Shown piece after piece: positions 11,898 to 22,600 of a stretch of DNA of 64,000 bases. This stretch comes from Meandrina meandrites (lineage: Eukaryota; Cnidaria; Anthozoa; Scleractinia; Meandrinidae): NCBI GenBank assembly GCA_963693305.1, contig OY855914.1, forward strand, positions 16,926,899-16,990,898. The letters are read 5' to 3'. The notes beneath the pieces are model-generated. The model worked only from the letters and a program-made list of their open reading frames with translations. It searched no databases and had not been told where the DNA came from. Positions within the stretch are counted from its first letter, which is position 1. Each line of letters begins with the position of its first letter. The translations under genes and the position numbers were made by a program.

Positions 11898-11960
11898 ACT
11901 GATTGGCGCATGCGCTTGCTATCTCATGGAATCTCTCAGCATGGTAACGAGGTGGAATTG
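11898..11960. repeat. DIRS right inverted terminal repeat
   Basis: GCGCATGCGCTTGCTATCTC and its continuation through CTCAGCATGGTAACGAGG are the reverse complement of the left terminal repeat at 7261-7321, with a few substitutions. It marks the 5' end of the minus-strand element. The boundary is uncertain by about 10 nt. Confidence 0.85.
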
Positions 11961-12517
11961 TGTCGCAGAAGCGGAAAACCTGGGACAAGATCGGGGACTA
12001 TCCCTATTTTTTTTTTATTACAAAATGCCATTGAAGTGAAATACAACAAAGTAAACAAAGATAATAGTAATATATGCGTACAAAAAAAAAAAAACAAAAA
12101 CAAAAAAGATTAATAAATAGATTTAGAAAACAGTCCTAAGAAAATACGCGCGCTGATTGGTTAAAAATCGTGTTTCTATAACTCGATAGAAACACAGAAC
12201 TAGCACGAGCTGTTGACGTGATGATGGCGCGAGCAAAGAGAATTTACGTTTTGATAGTCAAAGTTAACAAGTTGTTTTCGTTGTTTTCGTCGCGGTGTTT
12301 TCTAAAAGAAATAGAAAACATGTTTTTAGTGTTTCTATCGAATTTTAGAATATACCCGCTGTATACATGCAATGGAATTCTAGCGGGCATTATTTTTTTA
12401 TAGAACATAGCTAAAAACTATAGAAGCCCGGTACAACGGATGCAACTTTTGCTGCGTTACGAATTCAAAAACATGGCGGCAACAATCTTTTAAAGTTGTC
12501 ATTTTATTTCCTTAATT

Positions 12518-12722
12518 ATGGCCGCTAAAAACAGTTCACCTGAATTAAGTTTCGGTGACTGGGAAGATGAAGACGTGGACGAGTTGTTGAGCAGTGAGTG
12601 CCAGGAAGGCGGCCGCTTTGCAAACTTACAAGACACTGATTTAAACAAAATTGTTACGGAATCGTACTCTAAGAGCACAAAAGCAAACACAAAATGGGCT
12701 GCAAAGCCTAAAGCTTTTCAAG
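12518..12722 (+). CDS. first exon of a KIAA1958/ZMYM/QRICH1-like gene
   Basis: ATG at 12518 opens a 68-residue frame ending at a strong donor (CAAG|GTAAGTAC). The sequence is acidic (FGDWEDEDVDELLSSECQ) and ends in NKIVTESYSKSTKANTKWA. That resembles the N-terminal segment preceding the DUF3504/Crypton-derived core in KIAA1958/QRICH1-like cnidarian genes, where a K-x-T-K-W-A motif is common. No downstream exon was found before the foldback repeats begin at about 12.78 kb, so this is an orphan exon, a broken gene, or a gene whose other exons lie much further right. Assignment is by resemblance only. Confidence 0.5.
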
Positions 12723-12784
12723 GTAAGTACAGCGATATAGAAATTTACTTTCGAGAGCAAATTAAAACAGCATTAGATTTGATT

Positions 12785-12860
12785 GCTGTCGTCAGGTTTC
12801 TTAGCCTGATTCTCAGACGTCCGAAGTCGACCGTGATCGACCTCGGACATCTGAGAATCG
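12785..12860. repeat. short perfect-stem foldback
   Basis: AGCCTGATTCTCAGACGTCC pairs with its reverse complement GGACATCTGAGAATCGGGCT across a small centre near GTCGACCGTGATCGAC. Arms are about 30 nt with few mismatches. It lies just after the orphan exon donor. Confidence 0.7.
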
Positions 12861-12961
12861 GGCTACAGGTTTCTTGGCGTAGCGTTTGTTCATTCAGATG
12901 AGCACGCGCGTGCAAAAGTGTTTTTTTTTTTAACTATTTGCATTTCTTTGCTATATTCTAA

Positions 12962-13138
12962 ACCCACTAGAAGATGGTTTTCCTATGTCCTATAAGAAAA
13001 TAATGCTCTTTCGAGGTCTAGAAAAGCAGCTGAATGACCTCGCATAACGGCTCGGGCGTCCACTAGCTAGCAGCTTTTCTAGACCTCAAGCGTGCATCAC
13101 TTTTTTACAGAACATGGAAAACCATCTTCTAGTTGGTA
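12962..13138. repeat. foldback MITE-like repeat
   Basis: Ends CCACTAGAAGATGGTTTTCC and GGAAAACCATCTTCTAGTTGG are inverted copies, and an internal inverted pair GAGGTCTAGAAAAGCAGCT / AGCAGCTTTTCTAGACCTC extends the stem. No coding content. Confidence 0.75.
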
Positions 13139-13141
13139 AAT

Positions 13142-13204
13142 AGAAACACTCGTGAACGTTTGGGAGAACTCGAAAAATCTGTAAAAACACTCGCCTATCA
13201 GCTC

Positions 13205-13235
<31 letters not shown>

Positions 13236-13276
13236 CTTCCACTCGTGTTTCTATAACTCGACAGAAACACGATACA
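13142..13276. repeat. foldback repeat related to 12.14-12.21 kb
   Basis: GAAACACTCGTGAACGTTTG and, inverted, CAAACTTCCACTCGTGTTTC bound this unit. GTGTTTCTATAACTCGA(T/C)AGAAACAC occurs here at about 13247-13272 and again at about 12170-12195, so the region 12.14-13.28 kb may be a larger composite foldback element. Confidence 0.6.
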
Positions 13277-13630
13277 TGTTTTTATTTCTTAAACACCAAT
13301 GTTATTTCGCATGGTTGGATGCGAGCGCCGTAAACGTGGGCGTCAAAGGGGGTGGGGTGGGGGTGGGGGATCAACGGGATATCTTTCCCCCAGAAATTTT
13401 CAAAACATCAAGTCCACATTTCCACCATTCTTAGAGTCATTTTAGCCCTCATTCTCCGATTAAACGGACCTTTGTTTATATTGATCTCATGCAAAACAAC
13501 ATTGGAAATATTTTCTTGAATATTGAACCAATTTCGCTGTAGCGTTGTTTTTTGGGAGCATTCCAATATGACTATATCATGAGGCGGGAATTTTCGTCTG
13601 AAAATGATATCTATTCCCGTAAGGGATATC

Positions 13631-13801
13631 ATTACAAACAATACAGCAAGGCGGATACTAGATGAAAAAGTAGACTTTGACACCAACACGACCAGGACCG
13701 ATAAAGAAGGGCTGCGACCGTGCACAGCTGTCGTGTTGGTGTCATTCAAGATCTACTTTTTCACTTGGTACATGTATCAGCCTTCTGTATTGTTTGTAAT
13801 G
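13631..13801. repeat. 171-bp foldback element
   Basis: Termini ATTACAAACAATACAG and CTGTATTGTTTGTAAT are perfect inverted repeats, and the stem continues through TAGATGAAAAAGTAGA and GACACCAACACGAC to a GC-rich centre. The size and structure of a MITE. No clear target duplication is visible. Confidence 0.8.
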
Positions 13802-14329
13802 TTATTTCCTTTTTTTTCGGGTGATTAGATCTCTTGTAGATCCTACGTTAGCAGCATTACCGTTGACGGTCCCTTGCTGTTTTGAGTTTTACTTTTTCGT
13901 TGAAGATGCCAATTCCATTCATAAACAAATATTTCGCGGAGTACGAAAACTGTCTTTGATTGCCAGACATTTTCCGAAATGCTTTTGTAAACAGCAGCTG
14001 ATCTCATCAATTAACTCATTTTCTGTCAATGCGTCGTTTTCATAGCTAAGTTTTCCGGAATGGATTTTATCGCCTTTATACGAGGTTGGTTAACTTCAAA
14101 ATTACCACCAGTTACAAGTTATTTACAAGTCATCTTCAAGTCATTAACGAGATGCTGAGAGTTTAAGTTAATTTAGCAAGCTCAAAATTTCACTGTTTCT
14201 TAGCAGCAGTTTCACCAGAAATCTCCTCTAGTTCGTTCACAATATTTTTGCAAAAGAAACACTCCTTGTTGTTCATGAGGTGGCGGGATATACAGGCTGC
14301 AAACAAATTAATGTTTACGCACTTCGCTT

Positions 14330-14905
14330 AGCACTGGTCACATATTTTCCCGCGCTTGGCATTAGTTACATGTTTCTCCGCGCATGACACTGGTCACATA
14401 TTTTCCCGCGCTTGGCATTAGTTACATGTTTCTCCGCGCATGACACTGGTAACATATTTTACCGCGCTTGGCATTAGTTACATGTTTCTCCGCGCTTGAC
14501 ACCGGTAACATGTTTTTTCCGCGCTTGCTACTGGTAACATATTTCCCTAAGCTTCGCACTTGCTACATGTTTCTTCGCGCTCAACACTGGTTACATGTTT
14601 TACCGCGCTTGCCACTGGTTACATGCATGTTTCCCGCTTTTGGCACTGATTCCGTGTTTTCCTGCGCTTGCCTTTAGAGAAATGTTTTCCCATGCTTGGC
14701 GTTGGTAACATGTTTCCCCGCGGTTGGCGCTGGTTACATGTTTCACCGCGCTTGGCGCCGGTTACATGTTTTTCCGCTCTTGCCACAGGTTACATGTTTT
14801 CGCGTGCTTGCAACTGGCGACATTATTTCCCACGCTTGGTGCTGGTTACATATTTCCTTGCGTTTGCCACAGGTTACATGTTATTTATTTCCGCACGTGC
14901 CACTG
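14330..14905 (+). repeat. 28-bp minisatellite (CGCGCTTGGCACTGGTTACATGTTTTCC)
   Basis: About twenty degenerate tandem copies of a 28-29 nt unit with core CGCGCTTGGCACTGG then TTACATGTTTT. Because 28 is not a multiple of 3, all three plus frames stay open for 70-100 residues; these are not genes. A solitary matching unit lies 33 kb away at about 47712-47745 in an RNF123 intron. Confidence 0.92.
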
Positions 14906-15283
14906 GTTTGACCGCTTTGAATTGTCACGTGTTACCCACCTGCATGACACGTGCATACACGGAATGAACCTGACAGAGATCTTGACCGCGCAGCAGATGG
15001 GGCATAATTCATCGACATCCACGGATTCCTGTTAGTAAGGAGACGCACTGAGTGAAACTCTGATCACTAAACTGCAATTCACAGTTTAATGGGTAAGGGT
15101 ATTGTGGAAGTGTGATTATATAAATTTAAATTCCCCTGACGTAGAGTAATACTCTCCTACCTTTGTAATACCAAAAAAGAACCGAATGACACAAAACATT
15201 CTTTTGGTACCATGTTCCTTGTTTAAGTGAAACACAACTTCTATGTCTAAATTATTCAGAACTAAAACAGCATCTCAATTTAC

Positions 15284-15311
15284 GTTTTTTTTTTTTTTTT
15301 TTTTTTTTTTT
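15284..15311 (+). repeat. poly(T) tract
   Basis: Homopolymer of about 28 T with nothing recognisable on either side. It may be the tail of an old minus-strand retrocopy. Confidence 0.6.
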
Positions 15312-15535
15312 CTGGGACGATTTGACAACCAAACATAACTTCAGTAATGGGTATGTAACGTAATGCCACCAAATTGACCAGTCATTAAGCTTTCTTTGGC
15401 TCATAACTCACAGCAAACTTCATCTGTGAAAATCCCATTTAGGAAGGCAATGATGTCCCTGTAACTATTAAGTTAGCCAACTTTTAAAAAGCCAATGGAA
15501 ACAATATGTTCAGCGAGTTTTAGCAGCGCCAGTAC

Positions 15536-17952
15536 CTGTTTCTGGAGCCCAGTTTCCGAGTTCTGCCCCTCAAGATATCTCACCAGGTCCTCAACGTGCT
15601 GAATCTCCTCGGAAGTGACGTCTTTGTTTATCACTGCAAATTAACAAATAATGACATTACAGGATAGATTCCGACAGTGAATTGGTGTTTACTATCCTTC
15701 TTAACAATGTATGCTTGACAAAAACTCAATGGGTGGTTGAATGTGAGCCGCAAAACGGGAATGGTGTCGCGGAGGGGGGGCGGGGATGCACAGGTGGGCG
15801 GTTTATGAGAATTTAATTGATCGATTGAGCGATCAACGGATTTATTGATCAATGAATGAGTTGGTTGTCACAAATATATTTGTGTCATATTTGGCCTGAA
15901 TTGAAGTAAACAGGTGGGGCTTGAAACGCCTGGGACCTTTTATGGGATCCGCTACTTGCTACATTTTTTTTTTTTTTTTTTTGACAATAATAAAAACAGT
16001 TAACTCAACTTGGGCAGAACAACAAAAAAAAAATAACAAAACGATTGCAGAATATACAGCATATCACAGCTACGAATGAACTCACTTCTGGCCTTGTGTT
16101 AGAATCTTCATTTCTTTAACCTCAGTTTTATGTCAAAGAATATATCAGAATTGGCGAAGGACAAAGGGGGGTGGGGGGGAGGGCACATTGTTGTGTCTGC
16201 TTTCCACACCCTCTTTCTCCTAAGCTTCTTCTTAGGCTTTCGCGGAACAAATCATAAACTTGTGTAAAATGTCGTCATAGATTAATTAACAACTTTCACG
16301 GGTGACGACGCAACGGCGATCGTCACGGGAATCACGCTAACTACAATAACAGATAACATTTTCAGTGTACATGTTTTGAAGGAGAACTTTGGCGTTGCGT
16401 TGTCACCAGCAGCTGTCTTTCCACCGACTAGAAAGTAAACGGTGTCCAAACTATACCCGGGCTCCGCTAACAAAGATAAGGTGGCTCTCTCTTTGCTACA
16501 AACAAAAAAATAAATAATTAACAATAACATCAATTATTATATGGCTAGCTTCGAGAGCGGGCGAGATGAATCAAATCCCGCGTTATTGTCATTAGCTACT
16601 CGAGCGGAAAAGAAAGGACAATTTTGCCCGCTCGGGATTGCCTTATATGTCCCATAGAAAAAAAAATGAAGTTCCAAGCAGACGGCATAATAAAAAAAGC
16701 TGAAAAAGGACTGAGAGAATGTCGAGGTATCCTGATCCCACGCTTGATCAATATGCACTTAATGACTGTTTCCCAAAGGGCCAGTCATTGAGCTTTTTGT
16801 TATACCCCCTAACTGAAAATACAGCAAACTACACGAGTGTAATACGTTGCAGTTTAATGAAGAGCCAAAGATCACAAATACACAGCTACAAAAATCGACA
16901 TGTTACATGTAAAAGAAAATGTAGAAAATCTGAAAGAAATGAATGAATCGTTTTTTGTTACGATAAAAATTTATCATTGAATCCAGTTTCATTTTTTTTA
17001 AATGCATCTAAATCAAACCTGCATACGAGTTTGAGTTAAAGCTGTTAGTGAGTTTTGTTCGCCCTAGGGAGTCATAGAGTTTTGACGCCCGCCAAGTGAC
17101 ACGCTCTCGTCCAATAGAAAACAGCATTTTCATTTGGCGGATATAACAATAACTCATAGTATATTTATGGGAGCCGGCTAAACATAGACTTTGAACAACA
17201 AGAGTGTAACCAAAAGTTGGTATCAATGTATTTTGGCGGTCTTGTATTTCCATTTACAACTTCACAATTGTGGCGAAAAGTTGATACAATTACGCCCCAA
17301 CGAAGAGAATAGTCGACCTCTTGTGGCCTTTCAAACGTATGTTTCGATTCTGATTAATAAATCTCTGAGACATCGGAATGTTGTATTACGGATCGCCCAG
17401 ATGTAACACTCGGGAATTTGTTTATTGAAGATGATTTGCTCTGTTAAAGGGAAATATGTTAGACTCCTTGTTTTAAGTTTATCGACCGAGCCGAAGGCAA
17501 AGCTTTGAGTCTGTGCGGGATGAAACCCCAGTATGTAACCGCTCGAATGGAAACTGTTACATGTGCATGGTACTGTTAATTATGCTGTACGTGGCGGTTT
17601 TAACTATGAAGTCTATTGATGAAACCTTAGTGTGTGGCCATTCAATGAATGCTATCAAGCAGTACTTTTCACGTCGTGCTGTTTGAGATTACTGATTTGT
17701 AAAATGAAAATTTTTCTTTTGGGGCACTACAGGTAGGTGGTGACATATATTAAAGAAAAACAACAACAACAAAAAAGCAAACCTTTCACTCGTTCCGTCC
17801 ATGAGCAGCGTCAACAAGATTCCAGTTACAGCACCAAGAATAGGAAACCTATCCACTGTTTCCAGTCCTGTGCAAACAAAGTGCAAACAAAAGCGATGAT
17901 AAAGAAGAAGAAGAAGAAGAAGAAGAAGAAGAAGAAGAAGAAGAAGAAGAAG

Positions 17953-17999
<47 letters not shown>

Positions 18000-19618
18000 C
18001 GACGACGACGACGACGACGACGACGACAACAACAACAACAACAACAACAAGAAGTAACAAACAGAGAAAGAAAAAGAAGAAAAACCCCTGCTATTTCACG
18101 CCTTTGCTCGGAGTGTTTTCCTATGCTGAATTCTGGTTTGTGAAGCGACTAGGAGTGTTAGACTTCCTATTTGTGGGATGCTTTTCCATCGCAGGTCAAC
18201 TTCAGGTTACTCCAGCAATTCCAGGAGAGCACCTTGTCCGAAAATGCGACATAACGACCCTCGACCAGGCTAGAACCTGGAAATTTCTACCCGGAGTCAA
18301 AAGCACTACCATTAGCTGACTGAGCCTTTCTTCAACTCCCGGATTTTTAACACCATTTAACTAGCTAAAGGTGATCTTGGCTCGCATATGATGGCGATGG
18401 CACAGATTTCAGACAAATCGCGATGACACAGATTTCAGGCAATCCCTGACAAAATAAGCTAATTGATAATGTTTTGCTACTTTTCTAAAACACCCACAGA
18501 TATTTCGTTTGCTCGTCCATAGATACATACAAAATGTGTAACTTAGATTCAACACTGAAAACAGTTTGTTCAAACGTTACCTGGAAGGTGAAGCCGTGTT
18601 ACGTTCTCAAACAGGTTTGAACTGACCGTCACACGATTAAGAACCTGAGTTAACAACTTGGAGAGAGAAAAAGGCAACAGGGTATATTCCTTGTCATTTC
18701 AATTGTTCTTTCAAGGGCGCCATAAAGTGAAGTAGAGGATAGCTACACTGAATTTAGTTACACTTGGTTCGTCTAGTTTTGGGGCATTTGAAGTTCTTGT
18801 AAATGGATGTTTGCAAACGTAATGCAAGTTGTAGTGATGCCAGTAAAGGGATAAACATTTTGAACAAGTTTGTCGTCTGCCGTTCATAGTCCGTCCTAAC
18901 CTTACCCTCATCTCTTAGCTCCAAACTTTATTTTTTAAGATATATAACTACAAAATGTGCTTGCCCCCGCAACTATTTTGGGGCAAGAGCCAATCTGAAT
19001 CATCCCTGTTCTTATTGGCCAACTATTGCTTAGTATTTGTCTGCAGTAATAAACTTTAATTTTGAGATTTCCTTTGATTTAAAGGTAATTTTACACAAAG
19101 TAAAACAACATGATCTTTATTAGCACATAGCGACAAAGCTTTCTAAAAGCTAGTTTTCACTGGACACAAACGTCCAGTCCTCACCAGGAATAAGCAGAAT
19201 CACACGAAGTACAAGCATTTTGTTTCTTGTCTTCATGCTTATTTCCAGTGAAGACAACATATCCAGGAAAACCCAGGCTTAAATGTACCACTGCGTGCAA
19301 GAGATCGAAAAAATGATTACCTTAAAAGTTTATTTGGGATTTAAAAATATAAAAGAAGTAAAAGTAAACCGGAAATAAACAAAGAATGTTATGATTAGGG
19401 AGAGATTGGGATGGATTACTCCTATAAATTTAGAACTTGTTTTCAAATAAACTTTCAGGGCATTGCTCATGTAAATTTACCTGGAAACGGCGAGCGATGT
19501 GAAGTTCAGCGGACTGTCGTTTCCAGTCTGTGAATACTTCAGGGGCGACTGTCGCGACCATCTCCAGTACCTATCAAGTACAATATTGCCCATATAAAAC
19601 AGGGATAAGATAATTTAA

Positions 19619-19683
<65 letters not shown>

Positions 19684-22600
19684 AAACCTCAGCAAATGTC
19701 CACAACGTCAAATTTCCCTATACCGGTACGTGGGTCTTAATTTTGGTTTTGAAATCGATTAAATCTGATGGCGCAAGGTAAACAAATTAACAAAAAAATA
19801 GCACTCGCGGGAGTGCACGTGGTTTCAGCTACATGTATGTTTTGTCTGTTACAATTACATGTATGTAAAACTTTCTCACGGTCAAAAAGCTTGAAAAGGA
19901 ATTCACTTACAAAAGTCTCTCTTTTGAAAAGTACCACTTTCAACCCCGCAAAAATCATACATATGGGAATGCGTGACAAATTGCACGTGAATGGATGATT
20001 TGCATATTTGCGAGCTGATTCGACCTGTCTACTGTGTTTACGAGTAAACACGCTCGAAAGTCGTTTCTCGAAAAGTACTGCACAAATCACATCAAGAAGC
20101 ATCCCTTCCGAAAGGTATTTCAAAGCGCAAAATAGTTTTGTTCCCTGTTTGTTCTGAACTTCGCTTTAAAACTGCGAGAGCAAATTTTTGCATATTTAAT
20201 TACATGGTATAAACAAGAGCTGTTTAGGATAGCGAAAGCTGGCATCACTTGCTATGAAGGGTATGAAAGGGCCGTTTCTTCGGAAAACCCTGACGATTGT
20301 GATCAATGTTAGGGTAAACTTTACAATACCGGGCCACTTCAAATGCGTAAGATTCGCGGCAACACGGTCCGCGGTCCCACAGTCGGCCAGAATAAATAAA
20401 TCGAGTGCCACCGCGGTCCCGCAGTCACTACATGTAATAGTTCAATAAAACAAGTAACACCGTGGTCCGCGGTTTTCCAGTGTACGAGAGTAAGAAAACA
20501 TGTGCCACCGCGGTCCGCGGTCTGCGGTCACAGTTACAAGAGTAGGGGTTGTCGTGATGCGGGATATTTAGGTAAAAAATTATAGGGTACGGGATATATG
20601 GGGGAAAATTAACGGTATACGGGGATGCAAACATAAAAGTTGGGGATTCAAACCATAAAACCTAACAGGATACAGAATATTTAGGCCAAAAATTAATAGG
20701 ATACGGGATACGCGCTGATCTGTATCAACAAGGGTTAAGTACTAGGATATAGACGTTAACGCCAAGCCAGCTGTTAGCCTTCACGCGGTTTTTTTTCACT
20801 CCAGTCTGCTTGCGGTTAGCTCTTTGTTGTTGTTTGGGTCAACACTATTGTAATGAGTTTGCTCGATCCCGAGCCAGCGGTTAGCCCGGGTATTTTATTC
20901 ACTCCGGTTTGCTTGCGGTTAGCTTTCACTCCAGTCTGCTTGCAGTTAGCTCTTTGTTGTTGTTTGGGTCAACACTATTGTAATAAGTTTGCTCGATCCC
21001 AAGCCAGCGGTTAGCCTTTTGCGGGTTTTTTATTCACTCCGGTTTGCTTGCGGTTAGCTTTCACTCCAGTCTGCTTGCGGTTAGCTCTTTGTTGTTGTTT
21101 GGGTCAACACACTATTGTGAGATAAAGATAACTAGTGAAGCTATTTTGCTCTCTTGGACCTGTGGAGTGATTAGGGTTAAGCCTAACTGGAAAAGTTTAG
21201 TTTCATTTATTATGATGGCCTACAGCATTCCTAGCCCCCACTATCTTATTTATTTTTTAATATATTCAAATCAACTGCGGCACCGCGGACCACGGACCAC
21301 GGTGGCATTATTTCAAATATTTAAATCAAGTACGGCACCGCGGACCACGGTGGCATTATTTCAAATATATAAATCAAGCACGGCACCGCGGACCGCGGAC
21401 CGCGGACCACGGTGGCATTATTTCAAATATTTAAATCAAGTACGGCACCGCGGACTGCCGTGGCATTATTTCCAATATTTAAATCAAGTCCAGCACCGCG
21501 GACCGCGGTGGCATTATTTCTTATTAAAAACAAGTGCTGCACCGCGGACCTCGGAGGCCGGAAAATGAAATTTAAAATTCACCGTGGCACCGCGGACCGT
21601 GTTGCCGCAAACCTTACGCTTTCAGAGTGGCCCGGTATTGTAAAATTGCTCCAATGTTAGTCTCTTGGGAAGCATTTAGAAAGTGTTGAGCGGAAAAATT
21701 GCATCAGAAAGTGGAAGCTCTCCAAAATTTAGCGACAAATTGTACGCGAATGGATGATTTGCATCTTTATATTTGCTAGCTCGCTCCGCATGGCTGATTC
21801 GTCCTGTCTGCGGTGTTTACGCTTAACGTCCTTAACACGCTCGAAAGTGGTTTCTCGAAAAGTACTGCACAAATCACATCAAGAAATATCTCCTTCATCG
21901 AGAGCTCTGTCTGGTTCCCAGACTAAAATAGCACAAAACCATTGCTAATGAAACTTTCCTCCGAAATCCACCGCCCAGAGAAACGCATAAACAAACGTTG
22001 CTTCGACGATTCACATGTTATCTGCGAAGAAATATCGACTGCCAATTCACAACCTCGTTCTCAGGCCCATGATAAAACGCTTGTCACGAAAATACTTCGA
22101 ACATGTCAATAAACCATCGACTGCGGCGTCCGCGTCCAATCGGCATTACGTCGGCTTTCCGAATTACGTACTTACTCACTTACTTACAAAACGCTGACAA
22201 AGTGGCTTTCGCTTCTACGAAGCTGAAACCACAAAAAGGGGACAATCAAGTTCATTTTCTTCTTGTACGATATTAATTTATTACAAGCCTCATCCAGTAA
22301 TCAGACTACCCATTTAATCATCCGTGCACTGCAAAACACAGTAATCTAAGAAAAACGGCCGTTAACGAAAAAAAAAAAAAAACGTTAACATTGCAAGTCT
22401 TTGGAATTACGACATACCCGCATTAAACCGACGGTCAAATCGAAACACACTGCGCATGTCCGTAACTGGCGCGAATCTAGGACAGTCTCCATTCGATGAG
22501 TGGCTTGTTGAATCTATAACATAAACAAAAGGTTAGAAACGTTACAATAAACCAATGAACCATAGACTGCAAAGCTTGAATTTGAAATGGGTGTCACATA

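Larger units (their letters stand above)
7209..11962 (-). mobile_element. DIRS-type tyrosine recombinase retrotransposon
   Basis: A nearly complete DIRS element on the minus strand. Order from its 5' end: gag-like ORF (11821-10433), RT-RNase H ORF (10397-8379), and a tyrosine recombinase ORF (8742-7573) that overlaps the RT frame by about 360 bp, as is typical of DIRS. Inverted terminal repeats are visible: 7261-7321 on the left matches the reverse complement of about 11898-11958 on the right, sharing GAGATAGCAAGCGCATGCGC. An internal complementary region (7383-7505), just past the YR stop, is complementary to the left end and then to the right end. This agrees with the DIRS circular-junction model. 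No LTRs, no integrase and no target duplication are seen. All three frames are open, which suggests recent insertion. Outer boundaries are approximate. Confidence 0.93.

Noticed and set aside
13841..14045. Minus-strand exon (ALTENELIDEISCCLQKHF)
   Set aside because: It looks slightly protein-like but has no splice partner or recognised family.
14330..14905. CRISPR-like array of regularly spaced repeats
   Set aside because: The units are directly adjacent 28-bp degenerate minisatellite repeats with no unique spacers, in an animal genome.
17689..18060. Open frames of poly-Val/Leu and poly-Lys/Asn/Asp
   Set aside because: These are all frames of a compound trinucleotide microsatellite, not proteins.
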